Shown one piece after another: positions 55,916 to 64,000 of a DNA stretch of 64,000 nt (within the stretch, counting starts at the first letter, position 1; every line of letters starts with the position of its first letter). The DNA lies in NCBI GenBank assembly GCA_037130535.1, contig JBAXSU010000001.1:18544-82543 (forward strand), written 5' to 3'. The notes under the pieces were generated by a model. It ran no database searches, was not told the DNA's origin, and saw only the letters and a program-made list of their open reading frames with translations. The position numbers and the translations under genes are program-made. This DNA comes from VFMC01 sp037130535. GTDB lineage: Bacteria > Actinomycetota > Acidimicrobiia > Acidimicrobiales > Ilumatobacteraceae.

Positions 55916-58114
55916 GTGACCTCCCAGTCGATCTCTGCGGCCCGGATCGTGGTCGACGACCGGCCCCTCCCCTACGAGCCGGGCGACACCTTGGCCGATG
56001 CGATCATCCGCGCGGGCCAGCACCCCCAGCACGGTGGCACCCTGTGTCTGGCCGGCGACTGCGGTAACTGTTCGGCCGTCGTGGCCGGGGTGGGCTTCAC
56101 CCGCACCTGCCAGACCGCCGCCGCGCCCGGCGTCGATGTGCGCCGCCATCCGCTGGTGGGCGGTCCGCCGCTGCGCAACGCGGTGCTGGCCGACCCCACC
56201 CGCATCGCTCCGCCGGTGGAGGTGGCCGTCCGCCGCGCCCATGTCGACGTGGCGGTCATCGGTGCCAGTGAGGCCGGACAGGCCGAGCAGTCGGCCGCTG
56301 CTGCTGCCGGACACTCGACGCTGCTGCTCGATGGCGCTACCGGCGATGATGTGGTGGGCGTGTACCAGGGGCCCACCGTCATCGTGCGGCGCCCCGACCA
56401 CATGCTGCACGTGCACGCTCACGAGGTGGTCATTGCCACCGGGGCCGCCGAACTGCACCCGGTGTGCGAGGGCAACATGCTGCGCGGCATCGTCACCCTC
56501 GATGCCGCGGCGCACCTCGCCGCGCGCGGCATCGAGTTGCACGACAGCGTCACGGTCGACCTCGACGATCTCGACCACTTCGAAGGCGACGACGGCTGGG
56601 TCACCACCGTCGTCACACGCGACGGCACCCGGCACGCGTGCCGCAGTGTTGTCGTCACCAGTACCCGACGCGCACCTCGCGACCTCCTGGCCCGCATGAC
56701 CGACGAACCTGCTGTACGAGTGGTGGGTGCCGCTGCCGAACGCTTCGACCTGCCGCCGGCACCCACGGCAGGCACGGTGTGCCCCTGCTCGAAGGTGACG
56801 GTCGAGGATCTCGACGGGGTGTGGCAGAAGGGCTTCCAGCACCTCGAACTGGTGAAGCGCGCCAGCCTCTGCGGCACCGGCACCTGCCAGGGCGGGGTGT
56901 GCATGCCGCACCTGCGCGCGTTCGTCGCCGAGCGTTCGGGCAGCGAGCCCGCACCGTTCACCGGCCGTCCGGCGTCGCGCCAGCTCACCATCGCCGAGGC
57001 CGCTGCCGACGTGCACCTCGACGCCTTCCGGCGCACGGCCCTGCACGACGAGCATCTCGCGCTCGGCGCCCACATGGATCGCTTCGGCGGTTGGTGGCGC
57101 CCATGGAACTACGGCGACCACGTTCGCGAGTACTGGGCCGTACGCGAAGCGGTGTCGCTGGGCGATGTGTCGACGCTGGGCAAGATGATCGTCTCGGGCC
57201 CCGATGTGGTCGAGGCGCTCGAGCGCCTGTACCCGTGCAACGTCGCCGACATCCGCCCCGGCCGCAGCCGCTACGCCCTGTTGCTGAACGAGCGCGGCCA
57301 CGTCATCGACGACGGCATGATCCTGCGCGAGAGCGACACCCGTTTCGCCCTCAGCTTCACCTCGGGTGGTGCCTCGTTCGCCGAGATGTGGGTGCGCGAC
57401 TGGATCGAGACCTGGGGCCTCGACGTGCACGTGCTCGACCGCACGTTCTCGCTCGCCGCCATCAACGTCACCGGGCCGTTCGCCGGCGAGCTGCTGCGCC
57501 GGGCAGGTCTGGCCGAGCCGCCGAAGATGCTGCAGCACGTGCACGCCGATGTGGCCGGTGTGCCCTGCCACGTGATGCGCCTGTCGTTCACCGGTGAGGC
57601 GAGCTTCGAACTGCACCACCTCACCGCCCACTCGGTCGAGTTGTGGCGCGAACTGATGCGCCTCGGCGCCGACCTCGGCATCCACCCGCACGGTCTGCAG
57701 GCCCTGTTCGGGCTGCGTCTCGAAAAGGGCCACTTCCTGGTGGGCCTCGACTCGGAGATGGACTCCACTCCGGCACGCCTCGGCCTCGACTGGGCGGTGA
57801 AGATGGACAAGCCGTTCTTCATCGGTCGTCCGGCGCTGGCCCGAACCGCACGCCTCGAGAATTCGCGCCAGTTGTTCGGCATGCGAATGGACGGCCCGGC
57901 GCCCATCGAAGGTGCACCCATCTTCGACCGCGAGGGCGGCGACGTGATCGGCCACGTGGCCACCAGCTTCAGCTCTCCCCTGCTCGGCCATGCTGTGCTG
58001 CTCGGCTGGCAGAAGCGCCTGCCGTTCCTCGACACCGTGTTCATCGACGGTCGCACCGCCACCGTTGCTCCCACCCCGTTCTACGACCCGGAGGGTGCCC
58101 GTGCCCGCCTCTGA
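55916..58114 (+). CDS. soxA: Sarcosine oxidase alpha subunit-like, compact form
   Basis: A 732-residue protein combining an N-terminal 2Fe-2S ferredoxin domain (C-x4-C-x2-C-x12-C in CLAGDCGNC...C, residues about 44-65), a shortened dinucleotide domain, a BFD-like iron-sulfur segment (VCPCSK...CGTGTCQGGVC) and a C-terminal GcvT folate domain. Normal SoxA is about 950-1000 residues; here the flavin domain is near 190 residues and its first Rossmann motif reads GASEAGQ, with the third Gly changed. It should therefore have lost one nucleotide site. SoxA-B-D order follows. ATG 55910 is the alternative start. Confidence 0.85.
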   Translation: MTSQSISAARIVVDDRPLPYEPGDTLADAIIRAGQHPQHGGTLCLAGDCGNCSAVVAGVGFTRTCQTAAAPGVDVRRHPLVGGPPLRNAVLADPTRIAPPVEVAVRRAHVDVAVIGASEAGQAEQSAAAAAGHSTLLLDGATGDDVVGVYQGPTVIVRRPDHMLHVHAHEVVIATGAAELHPVCEGNMLRGIVTLDAAAHLAARGIELHDSVTVDLDDLDHFEGDDGWVTTVVTRDGTRHACRSVVVTSTRRAPRDLLARMTDEPAVRVVGAAAERFDLPPAPTAGTVCPCSKVTVEDLDGVWQKGFQHLELVKRASLCGTGTCQGGVCMPHLRAFVAERSGSEPAPFTGRPASRQLTIAEAAADVHLDAFRRTALHDEHLALGAHMDRFGGWWRPWNYGDHVREYWAVREAVSLGDVSTLGKMIVSGPDVVEALERLYPCNVADIRPGRSRYALLLNERGHVIDDGMILRESDTRFALSFTSGGASFAEMWVRDWIETWGLDVHVLDRTFSLAAINVTGPFAGELLRRAGLAEPPKMLQHVHADVAGVPCHVMRLSFTGEASFELHHLTAHSVELWRELMRLGADLGIHPHGLQALFGLRLEKGHFLVGLDSEMDSTPARLGLDWAVKMDKPFFIGRPALARTARLENSRQLFGMRMDGPAPIEGAPIFDREGGDVIGHVATSFSSPLLGHAVLLGWQKRLPFLDTVFIDGRTATVAPTPFYDPEGARARL

Positions 58115-58526
58115 CGCACTCGAGCCGATGCGCTTCGCCACCCTGTTCGGTGTGCGCATCACGGCCAAGCCCGCCGCCATCGACGCGGTCGGCTGGCCCG
58201 CACACAGCATCATGGTGCGCGTCGCTCCCGACGACGCGCTGGTCATCGACGCCACCGTCGACGACGCGGCACCGGTGGCCGCGCTCGACCCGTACGCGAT
58301 CATCGAACCCGAGGCCATGTTCCGCGGCGCCTGGCTCGACGACGCTCAACTGAAAGCACTCACCCACAAACTCGAGTGGCCACTTCCTGCCGAACGGCCC
58401 GCGCTGGCCCAGGGCATGGTGTGTGGCCTCGCAATCAAGTTGGTGCTCGAGACCGACCGAACCCTGCTCATCGTGTCGGGTTCGGCGTTCCATGAGGTAG
58501 CCGACCGTCTGGGAGCCGTGGCATGA
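58101..58526 (+). CDS. Small protein between soxA and soxB, candidate gamma subunit
   Basis: A 141-residue protein with no motif I can name. It overlaps soxA by 14 bases and its stop overlaps the soxB start (ATGA), so it is made with the oxidase subunits. SoxG (gamma) is the fourth subunit of heterotetrameric sarcosine oxidase and the one whose sequence drifts most, and this is the only gene that could fill that place. Beta-rich pattern around MVRVAPDDALVIDATVDD. An alternative GTG lies at 58095. Confidence 0.5.
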   Translation: MPASDALEPMRFATLFGVRITAKPAAIDAVGWPAHSIMVRVAPDDALVIDATVDDAAPVAALDPYAIIEPEAMFRGAWLDDAQLKALTHKLEWPLPAERPALAQGMVCGLAIKLVLETDRTLLIVSGSAFHEVADRLGAVA

Positions 58527-59731
58527 ACGAGTTCGTCGAAACGCTGCTCGAACTGACCTGGCATGAGCCGAAGTCGTCGTACGACGTCGTCATCGTCGGT
58601 GGTGGCGGCCACGGCCTGTCGACCGCGTATCACCTTGCCGAGCGCCATGGCATCACCAACGTGCTCGTCATCGAGGCCAACTACATCGGCAGTGGCAACT
58701 CGGGGCGCAACACCACGATCATCCGCTCGAACTACGGGCTGTCGGAGTCGATCGCGTTCTACGACCACAGCGTGCGGCTGTACCAGCAACTCGAAGCCGA
58801 GACCGGCTGCTGGATCATGCACGACACCAAGGGGCTGATGTGGCTGGCACACAGCGAAGCCACCCTCCGCACGCAGCGCGCCCGTGCCCTGCTGAACCAG
58901 GCCTTCGGGGTGGAGACGCACTTCATCGAACCCTCCGAGGTGAAGCGGCTCTGCCCGCAGATCGACCTCGCCGGGGGTGGCCGCTACCCGGTGCTGGGTG
59001 CCAGCTACCACCTGCCCGGCGCCTCGGCCCGCCACGACCGCGTCGTGTGGGCCTACGCCCAGGGCGCGATGCGCCGCGGCGTGCACGTGGTGCAGAACAC
59101 GCCTGTCATCGGCCTGCTGCGCGACGGCGGCCGCGTCACCGGTGTGCGCACCCCCACCGGCGACATCCACGCCGGTGCCGTGGTCAGTGCCGTCGGCGGC
59201 AACGTGTCGGTGCTGGCCGCCCACGCCGATCTGCGCCTGCCCATCCGCACCCACCCGCTGCAGGCGTTCGTCACCAACAGCTACGCCCGCACGTTCCCGA
59301 ACATCATCTCCGACACCGAGATGAACTCGTACATCTCGCAGACCGCCCGTGGGCAGATGCTCATCGGCCACGAGTACGAGCCGCAGGCCAGCTACAGCCT
59401 GCAGTCGTCGTTCCAGTTCCTGCAGCAGTGCTCGCGCAAGATGGCCATGGTGCTGCCGTTCACCCGCGACCTGCGCATCCTGCGCCAGTGGACTGGGCGT
59501 TGCGACGTCTCGGCCGACTTCTCGCCCATCATCGGCCACACCGGTGTCGACGGCTTCTACATCACCACCGGCTGGGGCACCTGGGGCTTCAAGGCCATCC
59601 CCGCCGGCGGCGAGCAGCTGGCTCAACTCATCGCCACCGGCCGCGTGCCCGAACTCATCGCCCCGTTCGCCCTCGACCGCTTCGCCAAGGACCAGCCGAT
59701 GGCCGACCTCGGCTCGACCGGCACCAAGTAG
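58523..59731 (+). CDS. soxB: Sarcosine oxidase beta subunit-like flavoprotein
   Basis: A 402-residue FAD-dependent oxidoreductase (DAO fold). GGGGHGLSTAYHL near the N-terminus, the SoxB hallmark GRNTTIIRSNYG and the C-terminal SPIIGHTGVDGFYITTGWGTWGFK match the beta subunit that carries the substrate-oxidising flavin of heterotetrameric sarcosine oxidase. It oxidises the N-methyl group of a secondary amine such as sarcosine. ATG 58523 overlaps the upstream stop. Confidence 0.92.
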   Translation: MNEFVETLLELTWHEPKSSYDVVIVGGGGHGLSTAYHLAERHGITNVLVIEANYIGSGNSGRNTTIIRSNYGLSESIAFYDHSVRLYQQLEAETGCWIMHDTKGLMWLAHSEATLRTQRARALLNQAFGVETHFIEPSEVKRLCPQIDLAGGGRYPVLGASYHLPGASARHDRVVWAYAQGAMRRGVHVVQNTPVIGLLRDGGRVTGVRTPTGDIHAGAVVSAVGGNVSVLAAHADLRLPIRTHPLQAFVTNSYARTFPNIISDTEMNSYISQTARGQMLIGHEYEPQASYSLQSSFQFLQQCSRKMAMVLPFTRDLRILRQWTGRCDVSADFSPIIGHTGVDGFYITTGWGTWGFKAIPAGGEQLAQLIATGRVPELIAPFALDRFAKDQPMADLGSTGTK

Positions 59732-59739
59732 GAGCCACG

Positions 59740-59976
59740 ATGCTGACGATCCCCTGCCCTCACTGCGGCCCGCGGCCGGTGGAAGAGTTCCGCTTCGGAG
59801 GCGAAGACCCCGAGGCACCCGCGTCGATCACCGACCCCGACGAACGCGATCTGCACCGGGTGTGGTTCTACACCAATGGGTCGGGTGTGCAGACCGAGCG
59901 GTGGTTCCACTCGGGTGGCTGCCACCGGTGGTGCACCGTGCAGCGCGACACCAGCGTCGATCGCATGGTTGACTGA
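59740..59976 (+). CDS. soxD: Sarcosine oxidase delta subunit
   Basis: A 78-residue zinc protein with Cys6-x2-Cys9 and Cys61/Cys65 around W-F-H-x-x-G-C-x-x-W, the standard SoxD fold. ATG 59740 follows GGAG (59731-59734). Last gene of the sox unit and convergent with the second transporter operon. Confidence 0.9.
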   Translation: MLTIPCPHCGPRPVEEFRFGGEDPEAPASITDPDERDLHRVWFYTNGSGVQTERWFHSGGCHRWCTVQRDTSVDRMVD

Positions 59977-59994
59977 CGCGTCGACTGACGAGTC
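59971..59994. repeat. 12-bp direct repeat at the soxD stop
   Basis: GACTGACGCGTC followed by GACTGACGAGTC and a further GAC; the first copy holds the soxD stop codon. It also forms the short inverted repeat GTCGAC (59980-59985 and 59992-59997). Confidence 0.6.
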
Positions 59995-60001
59995 GACCGA
60001 A

Positions 60002-60024
60002 GACACCGGCTGTCGGCCGGTGTC
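60002..60024. terminator. Hairpin between soxD and the convergent transporter operon
   Basis: GACACCGG-CTGTCGG-CCGGTGTC, an 8-base perfect stem. It overlaps the minus-strand ATPase stop (60023-60025) and lies after soxD, so it can serve both. Confidence 0.65.
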
Positions 60025-62086
60025 AGGCGTCGACCGAAGGCTTGCGCTGCAGTTCGACGAGCGTCTCGATGGGGATGTGGCAACGCATTGCGTGCCCCGG
60101 CGACACCTCGCGCAGCGGCGGTTCGCTCACCTCGCACACACCGGGCATCACCCGCGGGCAGCGCGGATGGAACACGCAGCCCGACGGCGGGTTGGCCGGG
60201 CTGGGGATCTCGCCGCCGAGGCGGATGCGTTCCTTCACACCACCATCCACGTCGGGGATGGCCGACAGCAGTGCCTCGGTGTAGGGATGGTTGGGCCCCT
60301 TGAACACCTCGTCGGTCGAGCCGATCTCCTGGATACGCCCGAGGTACATCACCGCGATGCGGTCGGCCAGGTAGCGCACCACGCCCATGTCGTGGGAGAT
60401 GAAGACATAACTCGTCTTGTTCTCCGACTGCAGGTCGGCCAGCAGGTTCAAGATGGCGGCCTGCACCGATACGTCGAGCGCGCTGGTGGGTTCGTCGCAC
60501 ACCACGATGCGCGGATCGCCCACGAAGGCGCGGGCGATGGCCACACGCTGCTTCAGGCCACCCGACAACTGGCGCGGCTTGAGGTCGAGGTGCCGCGGCG
60601 TGAGCCGCAGGTGCGCAGCAAGCGCCTCGACACGGTCGTTGGCCTCCTTGCCCTTGATGCCGGTGAGCTTCTCGACGCTGCGCACCAGGATGCGCCGCAC
60701 CGACCAGCTGCGGTTCAGCGCCGAGTCGGGGTTCTGGAAGATCATCTGCATCGACCGCTTGTCGGCTGCCGTGCGGTCGACGGTGGAAGCAGCGAGCTGA
60801 TGACCATCGAGCGACACCGCACCACCGATGTCGAGGCTCTCGATACCGAGCATCGTCTTGGCCAGCGTCGACTTCCCCGAACCCGACTCGCCGACGATGC
60901 CGAGTGTTTCGCCCTCGACGAGTTCGAGGTCGACATCGACGAGCGCCGGAATGGCCGTGCTGCGCTGGTGGAACGTCTTCGACACATGGCTGAGCTGCAG
61001 CACATCGGGGTGTGCCTCATCGGGCACCAGCATGCTGATGCCCACCTTGGTGACGTCGTCGTGGATCTGGTCGATGCGGTCGACGTGGTGGCAGCGCGAG
61101 TAGCGCGTGCCGTCGTCGCCGATGGGGGTGACAGGCGGAACCTGGGTGTGGCACACCTCGTCGGCCAGCGGGCACCGGTCGACGAACACGCACGTGGGCA
61201 GGTCGGTGCCGATGAGCGGCAGGATGCCCGGGATGGTGGCGAGTGCCTTCTCCGACTTGCGCACCCCGCGCCTGGGCAGCGAACGCAGCAGACCCACCGT
61301 GTACGGGTGCTGCGGTGCATCGAACACCTGGGCGCTCGGGCCCTCCTCGACGATGCGCCCGGCGTACATCACGCCCACCCGGTCGCACAGCGAGCGGATG
61401 ATGCCGAGGTTGTGAGCGATGAGCAGCACCGCCGCGTCGCTCTCCTTGCGCAGGGTCTGCACAAGGTCGAGCACCTCGGCTTCGACGGTGGCGTCGAGGC
61501 CCGTGGTGGGCTCGTCGAGCACCAGCAGCTTCGGGTCGCAGGCGAGCGCCATGGCGATGACGACGCGCTGCTGCATTCCGCCCGACAGTTGGAACGGGTA
61601 GCGATCCATCACCCGCTCGGGGTCGGCGATGCGCACCCGGCGCAACGCCTCGAGGGCCGACGTCTGGGCCTGCTGCTTCGACTGGCCGAGCAGGGTGAAG
61701 CTCTCGATGAGTTGCTTGCCCACTCGCAGGGTGGGGTTCATCGCCTGCGCCGGGTCCTGGTACACCATCGACGCGTTGTGGGCGCGGAAGTTCTGCAGTT
61801 CGCGTGTCGACATCTCGGTGACGTTCTGGCCGCCCACCAGCACACGGCCACCGACGATCTTGCCGTTGCGCGGCAGGTAGCGCAGCGCTGCGTACGCGGT
61901 GGTGCTCTTACCGCAACCCGATTCGCCCACGAGGCCGTAGGCCTCTCCGGGTGCGATCGAGAACGACACACCGCGAAGCACCACACGGTCGATGCCGCGC
62001 ACGGTGTAGACCACCTCGAGGTCTTCCACCGCCAGTGCCGCCGACGGCGCCTCGGTGGAGGCAGGGGACGAAGCGAGGTCGGTCAT
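60023..62086 (-). CDS. ABC transporter ATPase, fused DppD-DppF (second operon)
   Basis: A 687-residue protein with two nucleotide-binding domains (GESGCGKST, LSGGMQQR, LLVLDEPT; then GESGSGKST, LSGGLKQR, VVCDEPT), each with the C-terminal Cys-rich motif. Same architecture and length as the ATPase at 53828 and clearly paralogous. ATG (complement 62084-62086) overlaps the permease stop. Last gene of an operon whose binding-protein gene must lie beyond the window. Confidence 0.94.
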   Translation of the reverse strand: MTDLASSPASTEAPSAALAVEDLEVVYTVRGIDRVVLRGVSFSIAPGEAYGLVGESGCGKSTTAYAALRYLPRNGKIVGGRVLVGGQNVTEMSTRELQNFRAHNASMVYQDPAQAMNPTLRVGKQLIESFTLLGQSKQQAQTSALEALRRVRIADPERVMDRYPFQLSGGMQQRVVIAMALACDPKLLVLDEPTTGLDATVEAEVLDLVQTLRKESDAAVLLIAHNLGIIRSLCDRVGVMYAGRIVEEGPSAQVFDAPQHPYTVGLLRSLPRRGVRKSEKALATIPGILPLIGTDLPTCVFVDRCPLADEVCHTQVPPVTPIGDDGTRYSRCHHVDRIDQIHDDVTKVGISMLVPDEAHPDVLQLSHVSKTFHQRSTAIPALVDVDLELVEGETLGIVGESGSGKSTLAKTMLGIESLDIGGAVSLDGHQLAASTVDRTAADKRSMQMIFQNPDSALNRSWSVRRILVRSVEKLTGIKGKEANDRVEALAAHLRLTPRHLDLKPRQLSGGLKQRVAIARAFVGDPRIVVCDEPTSALDVSVQAAILNLLADLQSENKTSYVFISHDMGVVRYLADRIAVMYLGRIQEIGSTDEVFKGPNHPYTEALLSAIPDVDGGVKERIRLGGEIPSPANPPSGCVFHPRCPRVMPGVCEVSEPPLREVSPGHAMRCHIPIETLVELQRKPSVDA

Positions 62087-63006
62087 GATGCCTCCATCAC
62101 GGACTGCACCGCATCGGCGATGAGGTTGACGGCGATGACCAGGCTGGCGATGGCCATGGCCGGGAAGAACGTGGTCCACCAGATGCCCGCACTGATGGAG
62201 TTGTATCCCTCGCTCACCTGCGCACCCCAGTCGGGCGAGGGTGGGGGCGGGCCTGCACCGAGGAACGACAGGGTGGAGATGGTGAACACCGCGTAGCCGA
62301 TGCGCACGGTGAGTTCGACGATGATCGGACCGCTGACGTTCGGCAGGATCTCGCGGAACATGATGAACCGCGTCGATTCACCGCGGAGTTTGGCCGAGGT
62401 GACGTAGTCGAGGTCGCGTTCGGCGAGCACCGCCGAGCGCACGGTACGGGCCACCACTGGGGTGAACAGCGTGGCGACCACGCCGAGTACCACCCATGAC
62501 GAGTTGCCCAGGGTGGTGATGGCCAAGAGCGCGATGAGCACCACCGGCAATGCCAAGAAGGCCTCGACGATACGGCTCATCACGTTGTCGAACCGCTTGC
62601 CGAGGTAGCCCATCAGCAGTCCCAGGATGACACCGAGCAGCACGCCGAGCAGAGCAGCCATCGGCGCGATCTTCAACACGTCGCGGGCGCCGGCCATCAC
62701 ACGCGAGAGCACGTCGCGGCCGGTCTTGTCGGTACCGAAGAAGAACTCGCTGCTCGGGGGCAGGTGCACCTTGGAGCGGAAGTCGAGCGGATCGTGCGGG
62801 GTGATCTTGTCGCCCCCGATGGCACACACCACCCACACCAGCACGATGATGTTGCCGATGATGAACGACGGCCGGCGGCGGATGAGCCGCCAGTTCTCGC
62901 GGCGGGCCTGTTTGCGCTCGCTGAGGACGGGGACGATCGATGGGGCACCGGGCACCAGCACGGTGTCGTCGGCCGCCGGGTCGCGAGGCGTGACGGGGAG
63001 GTTCAT
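62083..63006 (-). CDS. ABC transporter permease, DppC type (second operon)
   Basis: A 307-residue permease with the OppC N-domain (LIRRRPSFIIGNIIVLVWVV), FGTDKTGRDVLSRVMAGAR and the coupling-loop LDYVTSAKLRGESTRFIMFREILPN. Overlaps both neighbours by four bases. Confidence 0.93.
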   Translation of the reverse strand: MNLPVTPRDPAADDTVLVPGAPSIVPVLSERKQARRENWRLIRRRPSFIIGNIIVLVWVVCAIGGDKITPHDPLDFRSKVHLPPSSEFFFGTDKTGRDVLSRVMAGARDVLKIAPMAALLGVLLGVILGLLMGYLGKRFDNVMSRIVEAFLALPVVLIALLAITTLGNSSWVVLGVVATLFTPVVARTVRSAVLAERDLDYVTSAKLRGESTRFIMFREILPNVSGPIIVELTVRIGYAVFTISTLSFLGAGPPPPSPDWGAQVSEGYNSISAGIWWTTFFPAMAIASLVIAVNLIADAVQSVMEAS

Positions 63007-63953
63007 TTCGTCTCCAGTCGAACACGCGGGTTGAGGTAGGCGATGAGCAGGTCGGCGGCCAGGGTGGAGAGCATGTAGATGAGGCCCACCACCAATACCG
63101 CACCCTGCAGCAGTGGGATGTCGCGTCCCTTGGCAGCGTTGAGCATCTCGGTGCCGAGGCCCGGGTAGTTGAACACCTTCTCGACGCCGATGATGCCCCC
63201 GAACAGGTACCCGATCTGGATGCTGATGACGGTGATGGTGGGTGCGAGGGCGTTGCGCAAGATGTGCCGGCGCATCACCTCACCCTGCGACATGCCCTTC
63301 ATGGTGGCCGTTCGGGCGTAGTCGGCATTCTGAGCCGAGATCACCCCGGCACGCGTCATACGCGCCAGGTAGCCGAAGTACGCGATGGCCATCGCCAGGG
63401 CAGGCATCAGCAGGTACTGCAACTGGCCCACCAGCGAGGTGCCCTCGGGCGGGTTGGCGAACACCTTGCCGATCTTCCAGTGCACGCAGAAGATCGAGAG
63501 CAACACGGCCGCCGAGACGAACTCGGGGATCGATGAACTGGCGAGGCCGACGTTCACGATGGCCCGGTCGGAGAGCTTGTCCTGGCGTCGGGCGGCGATG
63601 ATGCCCGCCAGGATCGACACCGGAATGGTGATGACGAATGCCAGGATCGCCAACTTGCCCGAGCGCAGCAGTGCGGGGAACACGATGTCGGTGACCGGCT
63701 TCTTCTGCAGGTACGACGAACCGAAGTCGAGCGTGACGATGTTCCACATCGACGACAGGTATTGGCGCCACAGGGGCAGGTCGAGGCCGTACTCGTGCCG
63801 GTACGCGGCCACGCTCTCCTGCGTGGCGAAGGGCCCGAGGATCTTGCGGGCGATGTCGCCGGGCAGGATGTTGACGATCAAGAAGACGATCGTGACGAGT
63901 AGCCACAACGTGACGATGGCCGATGCAAGACGCTTGAGGAGGTAACGGAGCAT
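63003..63953 (-). CDS. ABC transporter permease, DppB type (second operon)
   Basis: A 316-residue permease with six helices and the EAA loop NADYARTATMKGMSQGEVMRRHILRNAL. Start ATG at 63953 has an AAGGGG ribosome-binding site. On the minus strand TACTGT occurs at 63984-63989, a possible -10 with a short leader, or this region may only be the end of an upstream binding-protein unit outside the window. Confidence 0.92.
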   Translation of the reverse strand: MLRYLLKRLASAIVTLWLLVTIVFLIVNILPGDIARKILGPFATQESVAAYRHEYGLDLPLWRQYLSSMWNIVTLDFGSSYLQKKPVTDIVFPALLRSGKLAILAFVITIPVSILAGIIAARRQDKLSDRAIVNVGLASSSIPEFVSAAVLLSIFCVHWKIGKVFANPPEGTSLVGQLQYLLMPALAMAIAYFGYLARMTRAGVISAQNADYARTATMKGMSQGEVMRRHILRNALAPTITVISIQIGYLFGGIIGVEKVFNYPGLGTEMLNAAKGRDIPLLQGAVLVVGLIYMLSTLAADLLIAYLNPRVRLETK

Positions 63954-64000
63954 TCAGTCCCCTTGCTGAGTGTGCCCGAGCGAACAGTAGTCGGACGCGG

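Noticed and set aside
55469..58318. Open frame of about 950 codons on the minus strand opposite soxA
   Set aside because: Composition of His/Val/Gly/Arg-rich low-complexity text typical of antisense to G+C-rich genes; the plus strand has clear domains.
59876..62296. Open frame of about 800 codons on the plus strand opposite the second transporter ATPase
   Set aside because: Antisense shadow; all ABC motifs are on the minus strand.

Overview
The window is G+C-rich actinobacterial chromosome, most likely from the class Acidimicrobiia (Ilumatobacter-like). Supporting signs are a complete Pup-proteasome locus (arc, dop, pup, prcB, prcA, pafA), a WhiB regulator, a DUF4193 protein, tatB-tatC-helY in the order known from mycobacteria, and ThyX instead of ThyA. 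I saw no rRNA or tRNA gene, insertion sequence, phage gene or CRISPR array. Coding density is very high and no gene-free stretch reaches 300 bases.

Layout. 0-12.2 kb: a tRNA-thiolation gene cut by the window edge, trmI, a convergent ferredoxin gene, then arc, dop-pup-prcB-prcA, three 5-oxoprolinase subunit genes (pxpABC) in the same operon, pafA, a DUF3866 gene and signal peptidase I. 12.2-27.5 kb: a phosphodiesterase, tatB-tatC-helY and a short DagK-like gene, an M20 hydrolase, an unusual two-domain ThyX, a DUF4193 protein, a GNAT enzyme, a repeat-rich basic/acidic protein, a gamma-carbonic anhydrase, prmA, a ribokinase, a remnant of an enoyl-CoA hydratase and a phosphotransferase-like protein. 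27.5-33.5 kb: whiB, a three-gene divergent module (2-oxoglutarate hydroxylase plus PLP aldolase, opposite an RpiR regulator), a zinc-ribbon protein and a Vps62-domain membrane protein. 33.5-64 kb: an accessory catabolic region with two MttB-family proteins, two Rieske oxygenases, a PhyH-type oxygenase, two enolase-superfamily enzymes, two PLP enzymes, a dimethylglycine/sarcosine-dehydrogenase-type flavoprotein, a compact heterotetrameric sarcosine oxidase set and two dipeptide-type ABC transporters.

How it fits together. The 43-64 kb part looks like uptake and stepwise N-demethylation of a betaine or another N-methylated amino acid: import by the ABC systems, oxidative or methyltransferase-type removal of methyl groups, folate-linked oxidation of the last N-methyl groups, and enolase-type steps on the carbon skeleton. 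The substrate cannot be read from sequence. The mttB2 and soxA promoters share a position-matched upstream element, so these two units are probably co-regulated.

Gene expression. Most genes that begin a transcription unit carry T-A-N-N-N-T only 6-8 bases before the start codon (23 cases listed here), which implies widespread leaderless transcripts. Downstream genes in operons mostly overlap their predecessor by ATGA or GTGA.
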